DNA from: a virus
DNA length: 51,643 nucleotides
Strand: one strand, 5' to 3'
IMG/VR virus record: IMGVR_UViG_3300033553_000156
Location: 1 to 51,643 of that record
This document shows positions 15,801-25,001 of the stretch, in pieces. The translations under genes were made by a program, and so were the position numbers. The notes beneath the pieces are model-generated. The model had not been told where the DNA came from. It saw only the letters and a list, made by a program, of their open reading frames with translations, and made no database searches. How positions within the stretch are numbered: the first letter of the stretch is position 1; every line of letters starts with the position of its first letter.

Positions 15801-16753
15801 CGGAAGCACTCAACGGTATCGAGCGAGATGAAAAAAATGTAAAACAGTTATTGGCTAAGTCTCAAGAGATTATATCGGTTATTCGGCAGTTCGATGATGC
15901 TATGGATGCTTTTGGGGATGTAGTCGAACCTTTAAGCATCGTGGCTAAGTCTGTTGAAGAAATAGACGAGGTAGCCAAATCTCTTAAAGATACAGCTATA
16001 CAGTTAGGTCAAGAATCGAGACAAACAGAGATCGATAGCAAGCGTAAAAACGCTATATCTAATTTGAGAACGGAGTTTGATAAACAGATATTTGAATCTA
16101 TTCAAAGTATCGTAGAACCTCTTACGTTACGGTTTAATCAGTTTAGTGAAATAGCCCAGCAACGGGTCGATGACGCTATACTAATTGATGCTGATTTAGC
16201 TCAAGTACAGAAATTAAATTCTCTTGAGCTACAAAATAGTATCCAAAGTATTATACAGGGTTCTATAGATTTTGCTCGATCCGGAGTTGATCAATTTGAT
16301 TCAATAATCAATTCTACAAAGGATTTCTTAAAGGAGCTTAATTTATCTTCTATATCACCTTTGACGCCTCAACAACGGTTACAAGAGTCTCAAAGGTTGT
16401 TCAATGATACATTAAAAGCTACAAAAGGTGGAGATTTAGATAGCGCAAGAGACTTGACAAAGTTTGCGGATAATTTATTATCTCAAGCTAATATGATGTT
16501 CTCTGGAACAGGTGCCTTTCAAAGCATATTTGCAGATGTTAAAGCTGCTTTGAATGACGTAGTAGATAGTAATGTATCTAAAGATGATCCTGTAGTAGCC
16601 GCTTTAAAAGAGTTGGGTATTCAAGGTGTAGAGGATACGTCCGAGATAGTTCGAGCTTTGCAAGATATGTCTTCGACGAACGGTGAACTGTCTAACAATA
16701 TTGTAGCCTTCTTAGACACTTTACAACGAATACTTTCGTCACAAGAGGCTTAA
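12896..16753 (+). CDS. Tape measure protein
   Basis: 1285 residues, the longest gene. It has an amphipathic/coiled N-terminus with a TMP core domain (TGDFGKAEKQVKNLINISNQ, then SMEELRLQLAERIPGAM), a long helical middle, and a glycine/alanine-rich hydrophobic stretch (about residues 705-845) that may insert in the cell envelope. It sets tail length and is ejected ahead of DNA. At about 0.15 nm per residue the tail would be near 190 nm (inference). The ATG overlaps the chaperone stop. Confidence 0.95.
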   Translation: MSERRISVTVDPSGARRGIDDILRDFNRMNRGVGISFRLMGRTMASTFRDMARQAVGFVGRITGAFKSMLRTVTSLRSILSAALFTAFIRSVINATVTFEKFASTLTVVTGDFGKAEKQVKNLINISNQLGISFTDALAPFAKFFAAARGSLGDMEILRVFEAFGKASVALQLNGQEIQGVFLALQQIASKGRVSMEELRLQLAERIPGAMQLAADAMGVSIRELEDRIRTGSIASGRFLTAFAEKIDTEFGAAAEAASKTTVASINRFKNAWVTFLNDIGEGGLGQAFKDSLALLTDWLNKNADLANSVGALIGNMMTASTEFITQISGQDIQNAIETMVNGFIELRRILQDVANSSFFKFVFANEEESRILHEIDILKAKIGSADFQVDIQLDKDNPQQAAKYLDYLKELNDELRIAEDSLAEIRKPFTLPDMAKVTISGGGAEARPGSTKFVGPLPRELPTIAQLGTFNQARENALRSVDRLNESSTQGGNLQQINRELEFAKTLLSENLKIMEDQDVLMSQRIAASQSVAGNVETIEKLRKKQLAAEGKITSEINKQRELTQKSVKALQEVDQALNNKELREKSILTRVRETTSEVNQLSKELKDLRDQAAASGPIIPDQLLEDMRLKLDEFRNSLSNSDKAMSDLKDITDEVGDSFVSAFESAILEGNDLRDVIKGLIDDLKLLAVREAITKPFKAYVSNFFQTALSGFASGQGGAGLIGGQAAGQAAVQAGGGGGNLVSSGGSLALKGASAFGGWAGAAAGAAGGAYYGYKEHGTRGAVVGGVAGLAGGAALTAGGSFLAAGGGLAGAAGAAGAGATAALAAIPVWGWVALAALAIFGSTNSQSKTKIQVASALDAISGEGALVHGKQQTSAFGVIGLSGRSNKFGGGVGDAVIGLVKGIDDSIANLLSDTQIERVRENLYDDKGQNIDPFIKVNKFNTEIFDVAKNRLTEIIEALTGSVKAAEALNGIERDEKNVKQLLAKSQEIISVIRQFDDAMDAFGDVVEPLSIVAKSVEEIDEVAKSLKDTAIQLGQESRQTEIDSKRKNAISNLRTEFDKQIFESIQSIVEPLTLRFNQFSEIAQQRVDDAILIDADLAQVQKLNSLELQNSIQSIIQGSIDFARSGVDQFDSIINSTKDFLKELNLSSISPLTPQQRLQESQRLFNDTLKATKGGDLDSARDLTKFADNLLSQANMMFSGTGAFQSIFADVKAALNDVVDSNVSKDDPVVAALKELGIQGVEDTSEIVRALQDMSSTNGELSNNIVAFLDTLQRILSSQEA

Positions 16754-16755
16754 TA

Positions 16756-18351
16756 GTGATTTCATCATCCCCAATAAGTGGATCACCTATAAGCGGTACT
16801 AGCGATCTAAGTGGCGGTACCCGTATATTGACTCTTATTGATAAGCTTAAAGCCGATAACACTATTAAACGGGTTTACTTATTAGAGGCGACAATTTCTT
16901 CCGGAGATTTTATCGAAGATGCAGGTATAAATGATTTTGGACAATCTGATTTGATCCAAGTTAGTGCAGAAATAAAATTATCAACGACGGGTTATGCTAC
17001 AGATACCGAAGGATTTGATGACCAGATATATGATGCACTTATTCAGCAACCATTTAATTTTGGGTCTCGTTTATTTCAATCAAACGAGATGAACGGCTCT
17101 AGTACACCTGGAACAGGTGACATAACGCTGTTAAATGGTGATGGTAGTCTTGATTATTCTTTGGAGATGGATTGGGATCAGGGTGATATAGTCATAAAAG
17201 TCGGCATGGAAGATTCTCCGTATACTGAGTTTGAACCTATACTGAAAGCGGTTGCTGACGGTATAACCTGGGATTTAGATACGATAAATATCCGATTAAG
17301 GGATAAACGAGCCACCCTTAATAAAGCAATACAGCAAAGTTTTTATGGAGTAGGTGATTGCCCTAATTTGGTGGGCAAACCTAAGCCGTTGTGCGTTGGT
17401 CAAGTACGAAATATAACTCCGGCCTGTGTAAACCCGGTATCTCAGATTTATCAAGTGCATGACGGTGAAATAAAGGCTATTGACGCGGTGTATTTTAACG
17501 GTTTACAGGCTACAGCGGGGTCCGACTATACCGTCGACCTTTTAACGGGCCAGTTTACGTTATTAGTTAACCCTAATGGTCTAGTTACCGTAGACGTAAG
17601 AGGCGCGATTGTTGACGGGATTTATATCACGACCTGTTCAGATATCGTTAAATACATAGCCTCTACTTATGGAGGTATAGAGAGTTTTGATGAGGTTTCT
17701 TTTTCACAAGTCAATTTTATCAATGCTTCCGTGGTAGGTATTTATACTGGAACAGAGCCTAAGACCGTAAACGCTATCCTTGATAGTCTTGTCGAATCAA
17801 TCGGAGGTTGGTGGAGGTTCACTAGATTAGATCAATTTCAGATTGGAGTATTTTCAACTATTGGTGAAACTGCTTTGAGTATCACTAAAGAAAATATTAC
17901 TCGTATAAGTCGTGTAGCTTCACCTGTCAGACCTAGATTGACGAACTTACAGTACAAAAAGAACTGGACGGTTATAACCCCTGACGCTCTCGCCGGGGCT
18001 GTTATAGATGAGAATGTCACGTTCTATAGCAATGAGTTTAGAAATGTTGTATCGGGTAACGAAAATCCGGACGAAGTTTCTCAATTTTCAAGAGAGCGAT
18101 ACGTATCTACTTTATTGGATTCGACTATAGACGCTCAGACTGAGGTAGACCGACAACAGGCTTTATTTGGCGATAAGCAAAAGTCTATTTACGATATAAC
18201 ACTAGACTCATTACTGTTTAAGGATGTTATAGGTAAAAATATATTTATCACTTATAACCGATTCGGTCTTGACGATGGTCGAGTGTTTAAGATAATCGGC
18301 TCGAAAGAAAACGGTCGATTCGACGAACAGACTTTAACGATTTGGGGTTGA
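16756..18351 (+). CDS. Tail tip/baseplate hub-like protein
   Basis: 531 residues from a GTG three bases after the tape measure stop. The N-terminus is low-complexity (SSPISGSPISG). The body is beta-rich, with a cysteine-containing segment (GVGDCPNLVGKPKPLCVG, then PACVNP). Position directly after the tape measure suits a distal tail or hub component; the exact role is not clear from sequence. Confidence 0.75.
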   Translation: MISSSPISGSPISGTSDLSGGTRILTLIDKLKADNTIKRVYLLEATISSGDFIEDAGINDFGQSDLIQVSAEIKLSTTGYATDTEGFDDQIYDALIQQPFNFGSRLFQSNEMNGSSTPGTGDITLLNGDGSLDYSLEMDWDQGDIVIKVGMEDSPYTEFEPILKAVADGITWDLDTINIRLRDKRATLNKAIQQSFYGVGDCPNLVGKPKPLCVGQVRNITPACVNPVSQIYQVHDGEIKAIDAVYFNGLQATAGSDYTVDLLTGQFTLLVNPNGLVTVDVRGAIVDGIYITTCSDIVKYIASTYGGIESFDEVSFSQVNFINASVVGIYTGTEPKTVNAILDSLVESIGGWWRFTRLDQFQIGVFSTIGETALSITKENITRISRVASPVRPRLTNLQYKKNWTVITPDALAGAVIDENVTFYSNEFRNVVSGNENPDEVSQFSRERYVSTLLDSTIDAQTEVDRQQALFGDKQKSIYDITLDSLLFKDVIGKNIFITYNRFGLDDGRVFKIIGSKENGRFDEQTLTIWG

Positions 18352-18355
18352 TATA

Positions 18356-19150
18356 GTGTCCAATATAATTATCGCTACTCCAAGGTTATCAGACAATTCC
18401 ATTTTGACAGTGGATTCTGAGAAATTGAATTTCGAAGTCGCAAACCTTCAGACATTTCAACCTTCGAAGGTATGGAGAGACGAGTCCGGAGTATCCACCT
18501 TGGTAAGTGATCTAGGGTCTATTAAAGCTATAAATGTGATTTCTTTACTGTACTCCAATGCTAGTAGTGTAGCCACTTGGAGAATACGAATAGCTAATAC
18601 ATTATTAGGCCTAACTTCAAGCCCTACATATGATAGTGGAGTAATAAGTTTTTGGCCGTCAGCTTCACTAGAATTTTGGGATCGGATTAGTGGTTATCAC
18701 ATATTGGATACAGTCGTGAACGGGCAGTTTGTCCAGATAGACCTATCCGACCCTACAAACTCGAAAGGGTATTTTCAAGCTGGGCGTATATGTATAGACG
18801 CAGCATGGCAACCTACGAAAAATATATCATACCAATGGCAGATTTCTGTTAAAGATGATTCTACCAATAAGATGACCCATGGGGGTAATATAGTAGTTAA
18901 CTCCCTTGGGAAACGTAGAGTACTAGAATTTACTCTGGGTTTTTTAAATGAGGACGAGATGTTTGACTATGCGTTTGCATTGGATAGAGAAAGAGGACAG
19001 AGTAAACCAGTTCTCGTGATTCCAAATCCTGCAAATATGGATCGGATACACGATCAAGCAGTGTATGGGGTCATGACGGAGTTGAGTCCTATAATAAATA
19101 CTAGATACTCTATATTCGAAAAACGCTACTCTGTTGAAGAGGCAATATAA
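18356..19150 (+). CDS. Tail tip protein
   Basis: 264 residues from a GTG. Beta-rich, with W-containing strands (ASSVATWRIRIANTLLG) resembling carbohydrate-binding-like jelly-roll folds of distal tail proteins. It ends exactly at the first base of the fibre gene, marking the switch to the differently composed host-recognition block. Function inferred from place. Confidence 0.72.
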   Translation: MSNIIIATPRLSDNSILTVDSEKLNFEVANLQTFQPSKVWRDESGVSTLVSDLGSIKAINVISLLYSNASSVATWRIRIANTLLGLTSSPTYDSGVISFWPSASLEFWDRISGYHILDTVVNGQFVQIDLSDPTNSKGYFQAGRICIDAAWQPTKNISYQWQISVKDDSTNKMTHGGNIVVNSLGKRRVLEFTLGFLNEDEMFDYAFALDRERGQSKPVLVIPNPANMDRIHDQAVYGVMTELSPIINTRYSIFEKRYSVEEAI

Positions 19151-20085
19151 TGGCTTTAATACACGCAGATCGGGTTCAGCAATCAAGTGCTTCTTCTGGC
19201 CGTACGGACTTTACGCTTGGCGCAAGTATAGTAGGATGGCAGACGTTTTTGCTAGGAGTTGGGCACCTTAACTCCTGCTATTACTGCGCCACTGACGGCG
19301 ACAACTGGGAAGTTGGGCTGGGTACTTTTTCATCCGGTGGTTCTGACACCCTTACTAGAACGACAATACTTGCCTCCTCAAACGGTGGTGCAAAAGTCAA
19401 TTTCCCAGTTGCCCCAAACATCTTCACAGTAATACCTTCGGCGTTATTTATGGGGTCCATTGTAAGTTCTATTGTTGCGGCAAATTCACAAAAGCTAAAT
19501 GGTCAGCTTGCCGCGTATTATTTGGACCGGGGCAATCATACTGATACACAGCTGCTATCTACAATAGCTGACGCAGGCAATCTGGCCGCATTGAATACCA
19601 TACCAGCCGCTCTTGTAGACGATCAAGGTTCTGGAGGGGGTTTGGATGCGGATACGGTAGACGGGCAACACGCAGATGACCTTAAGAACCCGGCTATTTT
19701 CAATGCTCGATACGTCGGAGCCGGGTTGATATTAACAACTGGTGGAACACGGTTTAGCGATCTGTTTGGGTTAACTGCTGGGCAAGCTATCGAGTCCACG
19801 GCTCTACGTGCTTCTGTACACGCTACTTCCGTCAGTAAGACAATTAGTAACATGTTTGTCAGAGCGTATACAAACGCGCACAACGGCGTCATAACTTGCG
19901 AAGTATTAAAGAACGGTATTGCTACGGGATTAATCGTAAGTATCTCTGCTGGCAGCACTGTGACAAACCGTGACGTGACCAACTCGTTTACTTGTGCTTA
20001 TACAGACGGATTAAGTTTACGGTGGATCGCTGGTGGTACAGCTGGTGATATCAGCAATGTCAGCTGGGGCTTTGAGTTAAAGTAG
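19150..20085 (+). CDS. Tail fibre protein
   Basis: 311 residues. The N-terminus (HADRVQQSSASSGRTDFTLG, then FLLGVGHLNSCYYC and WEVGLGTFSSGGSDTLTRTT) is the adaptor domain common to fibre proteins of siphoviruses. A short linker LDADTVDGQHADDL matches the repeat that links fibre shafts to tips, and a beta-rich tip follows. Codon use turns noticeably more GC-rich than in the upstream tail genes, suggesting exchange of the host-recognition module. Confidence 0.82.
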   Translation: MALIHADRVQQSSASSGRTDFTLGASIVGWQTFLLGVGHLNSCYYCATDGDNWEVGLGTFSSGGSDTLTRTTILASSNGGAKVNFPVAPNIFTVIPSALFMGSIVSSIVAANSQKLNGQLAAYYLDRGNHTDTQLLSTIADAGNLAALNTIPAALVDDQGSGGGLDADTVDGQHADDLKNPAIFNARYVGAGLILTTGGTRFSDLFGLTAGQAIESTALRASVHATSVSKTISNMFVRAYTNAHNGVITCEVLKNGIATGLIVSISAGSTVTNRDVTNSFTCAYTDGLSLRWIAGGTAGDISNVSWGFELK

Positions 20086-20095
20086 AGGAATAATT

Positions 20096-20686
20096 ATGAC
20101 AGTTAAAGTTGAATATACGGTCCCAGTAACCGGCAGAAAAGTTTACTCTGGTTTGAGCGCGGATGTTAAGCCTACAACCTCTGTTGTAGCCGGTTCTGAG
20201 TTTTACGAGTCTGACACAAAAAGGTTGTACCATTTTACTGGCGCGGGTTGGGCCTGGGACTCTTCAAACGGATCCAAGCACACGCGGCCACTTCAGGGTA
20301 CAGGCCAGTTGCTGCGAGGAAGAACGATAAAGACCGCGGCCCGTGATACCGCAGAGTGGCCGTATGGCGCGAACATCACACACCTTGAAGTGTTGTGTTG
20401 GCCTGTTGTCACCACAGCATTGAGCGCCAGCATATTCGGTTGCCTAGCGGTTGACGCTCCGAATGATACTATTGCAGGGGCTTGGCTGCTCGGTACAACA
20501 AATATCATCACTGGCTTGGTTGAATACAAATCCTCCGACGTTCATCTTATACCTGTCAAGCTGTTGGAGTGGACGCCGATACCGATAGAGTCACCTATGG
20601 TAAACGGGGCCGGTGGCGGCGGCAGGGTTGACGTAAGAACAAACGACAACTCCACCCAATTAAACTGGCTGATAAGGGCTTCCTAA
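20096..20686 (+). CDS. Fibre-associated structural protein
   Basis: 196 residues, beta-rich, with an N-terminal VVAGSEFYESDTKRLYHFTG segment resembling the small adaptor domain found in many fibre accessory proteins, and a C-terminal glycine-rich loop. It abuts the next gene (TAATG). Receptor-binding or fibre assembly role inferred from context. Confidence 0.65.
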   Translation: MTVKVEYTVPVTGRKVYSGLSADVKPTTSVVAGSEFYESDTKRLYHFTGAGWAWDSSNGSKHTRPLQGTGQLLRGRTIKTAARDTAEWPYGANITHLEVLCWPVVTTALSASIFGCLAVDAPNDTIAGAWLLGTTNIITGLVEYKSSDVHLIPVKLLEWTPIPIESPMVNGAGGGGRVDVRTNDNSTQLNWLIRAS

Positions 20687-21432
20687 TGCAAAGACAAAAC
20701 TTTCTGACAACCAAATGGCCTGGCATTCACTCATTCTTTCCAATGAGTGAATTTGGCTCAGACAAAATTATTATGGACCAAGTTGCGGGCTATGGTTTGC
20801 AGCCGAAGAATGTAGCAACATCTGACATCCTCGATGTCTCGCCCGAGTTTGGCATAAGTCTTTCCGCCTACAACCATGGATCATCATTGGAGCCTTACGG
20901 TGCAATGTCGGCGCTGAATGGAGCTATCACAGAGGGCAACTTTCTATTCGTTGCAGTAACGAATTGTAATGCTAATACCAACGTTGGCTTTGGCTCCTGG
21001 GCGAGTGGGGCAGACCCGTATTTTGGCGTCAGCTACGCAAACCTAACTGAATCAACCGCCGCATGGTTAGGCGATGCCAATACACCCGGCGGTCAGGAAT
21101 CGGTTTCGCTGCCAAATACAGACGACCAGTTTATCTATAGTGCTGGATACGTTCAGGGTATTGGGACGCAAGGAAAAATGATTCGGACTGTCAACGGGCA
21201 GGCCAGTAATGAGACTGATTACTCTGTGGTCGGTGCAAACATCGCGCCTTTTCCGTTCGGAGCTAAACAGGCAATGTACTGGGATATGCTGTCCCAGAAA
21301 AGTCATGGCTTGATGATTTATCGCCCAAGCACGACCCTGACACTTGCGGAAATCGAAGCCATTGGCGCTGAGTGCCGGGATAGATGGTCGGTGGGTGACA
21401 AGTTGCCGCCTGACCTGCTGTTGGGTGTATAG
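20686..21432 (+). CDS. Putative tail fibre/receptor-binding protein
   Basis: 248 residues with a beta-sandwich-like composition, tryptophans and glycines (NVGFGSWASGADPYFGVSYA), and a C-terminal helix ending in AECRDRWSVGDKLPPDLLLG. The pattern recalls lectin-like (concanavalin-type) domains of receptor-binding proteins, but I cannot confirm a family. It lies between the fibre accessory gene and the PhoD-like gene. Confidence 0.6.
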   Translation: MQRQNFLTTKWPGIHSFFPMSEFGSDKIIMDQVAGYGLQPKNVATSDILDVSPEFGISLSAYNHGSSLEPYGAMSALNGAITEGNFLFVAVTNCNANTNVGFGSWASGADPYFGVSYANLTESTAAWLGDANTPGGQESVSLPNTDDQFIYSAGYVQGIGTQGKMIRTVNGQASNETDYSVVGANIAPFPFGAKQAMYWDMLSQKSHGLMIYRPSTTLTLAEIEAIGAECRDRWSVGDKLPPDLLLGV

Positions 21433-21434
21433 AA

Positions 21435-23435
21435 ATGGCTGTACCTGTTTTTACAACGAGCCCAATTTCACAAAGCCATTACCCGGATCATATTAACCCG
21501 TACACGGCAGAAGCGACTGATACGACTCGGTACGACTGGGCCGTATTTAAAATTGGGGACCAAGCAAACCCGTTTGAAACATTTAGTGAAGTGACTTCTG
21601 GTATGAGCACGTTCACGCCTACTTATAAAGTTGTCGGAAACTGGTTTATCACAGTAACTGCAATAGGCCCGGATGGATCAACGACTTCTTCTTTCATCAG
21701 TTATACGATGAAAGAGAGATTTACAACCGATCAAGTATTGGCAGATCAGGTCAAGCTAGGTATCCGGTACGGGAATCCTGACTATACCGCTGTCACGCTT
21801 GTGGTAAGCACATTGTCCGATCCGGCGATAAACCCCGTTCGCGTCCAGTATAACGGTAACAATGTGCCTGTCACGATGGTAGCAGTTGGCCTGGATGCAC
21901 CGATTGGTCATCCATTCAACGGACTCCAGGCTGGCTGGGTTGGCAATGTTCGAATAACTGGATTGTCGAGATTCCCGGTTCGTACACCGTTCACGGTAAT
22001 TCAGGGAGCGGATACAGACGGCGGCTCGTTCATTTGTAAACCCAGTGAAGCGCAACAAAATAAAATCGCCATGGGAACGTGTGATTATCCGTATGGCGGA
22101 CTGGATGGAGGCGTTGATAAGTTGCCGCCACAAGAGCCACAAGCGAGTGGCGCATGGCCTGCGCTGAATGCAGAGGCGGAAAAAAACGATGGGCTTTGGG
22201 CGATCTTTATGATCGATGACACGTCGTATCCAGACCAGTTTTATATTATTGACACGCTGGGCACCGGGCATGTTATTACTGATATAAATTCCGATGGACC
22301 GGAAGATACAAAGCTCGCTTACGACTACTGCCTGGCGTATTTCTGTCACCAGGGCATGTATCAGCACACCGACAATATTCAGTACACCGATCCCTGGAAT
22401 TATTGGGAGAACTATAAAGGGCGCAATCCGGCGCGGTTATGGGCATTCAGAAACCTGAATTACATCCCGCAATATGGCGACCATGAGGTAACAAACGATT
22501 TTGCGTTACAGCATGGCAATACCCGAGCGGCTTATCCTGCATGGTGGGCCGCTGCAATTACAAATTGCTACGACCATTTTATGAAGCCGTTACAGCCTCC
22601 GAGCATTGCGAATGCAAGCGCCGCGAACCACTGGGCTATAAGCAACGGCTTTTTCAATATCGTTGCCGGTGATGGTATCTATCACGGCTCCGGCGATGTG
22701 AACCTGTCAACTGGGTTGATCACGACACTGTTCGGGAACGATCAAATTGATGACATCCTGGACGCGCTGAATAGCGACGAGCCGTTCAAGATCTTTGCGA
22801 ATGTTTATCAGCTGAAATGGCTGGACTCAACAACGCCAAGCAACAACAGGCAGAACGGTGCATCCTGGCCTTTGTACAACCGGTGCTTACCTGAGTTTCA
22901 GCGATTGGTGACAAACACAGATGCGGGTGTAACTCCGAAGCTGTCAATAATGAATAACCCGAAGCTGAACGGCACAGACGGCATTTGTGTCGTGGCTGAT
23001 GGCGATTACCATCACCTGAGCGTAAGAACGCTGAAAAAAGCGGCTTACGCGAACAATGCAGCTGAAGATCTTTCGGAGTTTCACGTTGGAACCATCGGTG
23101 CGTCTACCAATTTCCAATTTCCGTACACTGAGGGGAACACCTACGAGGATCAGCTGCTGGAATATAACGCAGATGCCTGGGGAGGTGAAAATGCGCCAAA
23201 AGAGCATATGGCGTCAAGTTTCTCCCTTATCGAATTCTTTCCTGAACGCCCTGCACGAATGACTGTTGAAGTTGTGAATACTCGCGGTGATTCTAACTGG
23301 ACGCAAGAGCATTACAGCAGAGAGTATGTTCTGAACAACACGCCAAATAGCGGGCAGGTTGAGGGTGCTCAACAGTTCGATAAACAGGCTGAAACAGGTT
23401 CACTTACTTCCAATGACATTGAGTTAGCTAAATAA
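21435..23435 (+). CDS. Tail protein with PKD-like and PhoD-like metallophosphatase domains
   Basis: 666 residues. Residues 1-95 look like a PKD-type beta domain (PVFTTSPISQ... TVTAIGPDGSTTSS). From about 205 the sequence carries motifs of PhoD-like alkaline phosphatases/phosphodiesterases: DDTSYPDQFY (261-270), PQYGDHEVTNDF (345-356), a later NIVAGDGIYHG, and ADGDYHH near residue 530. These families hydrolyse phosphomono- or diesters using Ca/Fe-type metals. As the last fibre-region gene it could act on phosphodiester-containing surface polymers during adsorption. Substrate unknown. Confidence 0.72.
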   Translation: MAVPVFTTSPISQSHYPDHINPYTAEATDTTRYDWAVFKIGDQANPFETFSEVTSGMSTFTPTYKVVGNWFITVTAIGPDGSTTSSFISYTMKERFTTDQVLADQVKLGIRYGNPDYTAVTLVVSTLSDPAINPVRVQYNGNNVPVTMVAVGLDAPIGHPFNGLQAGWVGNVRITGLSRFPVRTPFTVIQGADTDGGSFICKPSEAQQNKIAMGTCDYPYGGLDGGVDKLPPQEPQASGAWPALNAEAEKNDGLWAIFMIDDTSYPDQFYIIDTLGTGHVITDINSDGPEDTKLAYDYCLAYFCHQGMYQHTDNIQYTDPWNYWENYKGRNPARLWAFRNLNYIPQYGDHEVTNDFALQHGNTRAAYPAWWAAAITNCYDHFMKPLQPPSIANASAANHWAISNGFFNIVAGDGIYHGSGDVNLSTGLITTLFGNDQIDDILDALNSDEPFKIFANVYQLKWLDSTTPSNNRQNGASWPLYNRCLPEFQRLVTNTDAGVTPKLSIMNNPKLNGTDGICVVADGDYHHLSVRTLKKAAYANNAAEDLSEFHVGTIGASTNFQFPYTEGNTYEDQLLEYNADAWGGENAPKEHMASSFSLIEFFPERPARMTVEVVNTRGDSNWTQEHYSREYVLNNTPNSGQVEGAQQFDKQAETGSLTSNDIELAK

Positions 23436-23445
23436 AGGAAACAAC

Positions 23446-23754
23446 ATGAGCATCCTTAACAATATTCTCGCTCAGCTTAGCAGCACAGACTGGCATAATG
23501 TACTCCCTTTCGTTGCCCTGTCTACTGCCAAGCATGGGGAACACGTTCAAAGACCATTAACCACACGTCTAGTAGAGGGTATTGTCATGGGTGCTGTTGG
23601 GGGTGCATTGGGTGCAGCCGCTAGCATGTACGTCGCGCTACAGGTCATGGAACGGGACATTTCGCACGTTATGACCCAACAGGATGAAATGAAATTGGAG
23701 TACCGTAAAGGTATTGACAGACTTGAAAACTTTCACTGGCAGGAAAGACGGTGA
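23446..23754 (+). CDS. Small membrane protein, possible holin
   Basis: 102 residues with one long hydrophobic, glycine/alanine-rich segment (VEGIVMGAVGGALGAAASMY, residues about 43-68) followed by a charged helix. AAAGGA precedes the ATG, and the gene overlaps the endolysin start by four bases. Placement directly before the amidase fits a holin or an endolysin partner. A second holin-like gene lies at 24998. Confidence 0.6.
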   Translation: MSILNNILAQLSSTDWHNVLPFVALSTAKHGEHVQRPLTTRLVEGIVMGAVGGALGAAASMYVALQVMERDISHVMTQQDEMKLEYRKGIDRLENFHWQERR

Positions 23755-24242
23755 AGCTGCAAGACATCCATACGCTAGTTGTCCACTGCACAGCTACAAG
23801 AGCTGGTGAGTGGATAGACGCGGCTTGGATAGACGCTGAGCACAGAAAGCGCAACCATCCTTTCCGCAAAATAGGCTATCACCGAGTCATAAGGTTAGAT
23901 GGCAGCGTGGAGCAGGGACGGGAGTTTACTGAGCAGGGCGCACACGTTGCGGGCAACAACGAGAATACTATTGGGGTTGTACTAGTTGGCGGGCTTGACA
24001 TGTACGGTAAACCTGCTGACACGTTTGAGTATGACCAATACAACGCGCTATTTGGTGAGATACATAGCGCCACGCTAATGATGCCAAACCTAAAGACAGT
24101 ATGTGGTCACCGGGATTATAGCCCTGACCTTAACAGCGACGGGATTATTACGCCGAACGAATGGATCAAAGTTTGCCCCTGCTTTGACGTAAATGAAAAG
24201 CTTGACCTTTGGGGGCTTGGGCACTTGAAGAGGGTTGTGTGA
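23751..24242 (+). CDS. Endolysin, N-acetylmuramoyl-L-alanine amidase
   Basis: 163 residues, Amidase_2/T7-lysozyme type. It has an N-terminal zinc histidine in VVHCTAT, GYHRVIRLDGSVEQGRE, a GVVLVGG strand, and the C-terminal VCGHRDYSPDLN with the second histidine and C-terminal zinc cysteine in KVCPCFDV. It cuts the amide bond between the sugar and peptide of peptidoglycan. There is no signal peptide, so a holin is needed for access. GTG start overlapping the previous gene. Confidence 0.92.
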   Translation: MKLQDIHTLVVHCTATRAGEWIDAAWIDAEHRKRNHPFRKIGYHRVIRLDGSVEQGREFTEQGAHVAGNNENTIGVVLVGGLDMYGKPADTFEYDQYNALFGEIHSATLMMPNLKTVCGHRDYSPDLNSDGIITPNEWIKVCPCFDVNEKLDLWGLGHLKRVV

Positions 24243-24586
24243 TGAAAATTATTGTCCTGGTCTTGGCTTCATTTATGATGGGGTTTGCGTACTGGATTCC
24301 CGTACTTGCACCCAGCGAACCTGAGTGGGTAGTCGCTTCAAATTTTGGTTGCATATTTGATTTCAACCGCGTGTGGTGTGATGACAGGCCCGTTAAGTAT
24401 ATTCGCACCCTGCCACACCCTAACGACGAAACGATTGCGGGTGTGCGTGTACCTGTGGGCGCACCCTGTTTCGCCAGCACACGCCCAGAGCAGTCGGGCA
24501 CAAGGCAATGGAGGCTATGGCGGGAAGGTGGTGTCAAGACTGGGACACCAATAGGCCAAGTATACTGCGAGCTTGCCGATGAATAA
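24242..24586 (+). CDS. Small secreted or membrane-anchored protein
   Basis: About 114 residues from the ATG at 24242, which overlaps the amidase stop (TGATG). The N-terminus MKIIVLVLASFMMGFAYWIP is a signal peptide or anchor. The rest is short, with four cysteines (two in FGCIFDFNRVWCDD, two later) that could form disulfides in the periplasm. In a lysis cassette it could act in superinfection exclusion or as an antiholin (inference). Confidence 0.65.
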   Translation: MKIIVLVLASFMMGFAYWIPVLAPSEPEWVVASNFGCIFDFNRVWCDDRPVKYIRTLPHPNDETIAGVRVPVGAPCFASTRPEQSGTRQWRLWREGGVKTGTPIGQVYCELADE

Positions 24587-25001
24587 TATATTCAAAGAGC
24601 CTCCTAAAAACTACCCATCGAAACAGGATGCAGAAGACATACTTGATAGGATGGCGGAAAAGCGCACGAATACGCGGCTTACCGTCGAACAGAAATTGGC
24701 GGTGAAGGCGCTCTACCGGATGCGCTTGCTAGCGATGGCAGAAGCAGATTGTTACACGATCAGAAAGATTGCGAAAAAGTACAAGACCCACTACAACACG
24801 ATCTGGAATCTGGTAAGGCGTATGGGTGCAGAGGACGATGTACCGATGAACCCGCTTCAAATTCTGGAAGAAGAAAACGAGCGACTAAAACAACAAGTGG
24901 CAGAACTAAACCAGCAAATCTTTAGGGATGACTTGACAAAGAAGCAAGTCACCGAAGCAGTAAACGAGGCTTTGGATCAACTGCAAAGGAGAAAACGATG
25001 A
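24579..25001 (+). CDS. HTH plus coiled-coil DNA-binding protein
   Basis: About 140 residues from the ATG at 24579. Residues 45-80 contain a helix-turn-helix of resolvase/transposase type (YTIRKIAKKYKTHYNTIWNL) and residues 95-135 are a heptad-rich coiled coil (EEENERLKQQVAELNQQIF). It could be a transcription regulator or an alternative small terminase-like protein; its place in the lysis module favours regulation. Overlaps neighbours at both ends. Confidence 0.65.
   Translation: MNNIFKEPPKNYPSKQDAEDILDRMAEKRTNTRLTVEQKLAVKALYRMRLLAMAEADCYTIRKIAKKYKTHYNTIWNLVRRMGAEDDVPMNPLQILEEENERLKQQVAELNQQIFRDDLTKKQVTEAVNEALDQLQRRKR

Noticed and set aside
21756-22367. 203-residue minus-strand ORF
   Set aside because: Lies wholly antisense to the PhoD-like tail gene, has no ribosome-binding site and reads as low-quality composition; it is a shadow of the plus-strand gene.
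24579-25001. Second small terminase
   Set aside because: An HTH plus coiled coil would allow it, but the gene is in the lysis module far from the large terminase, so regulator is the safer description.
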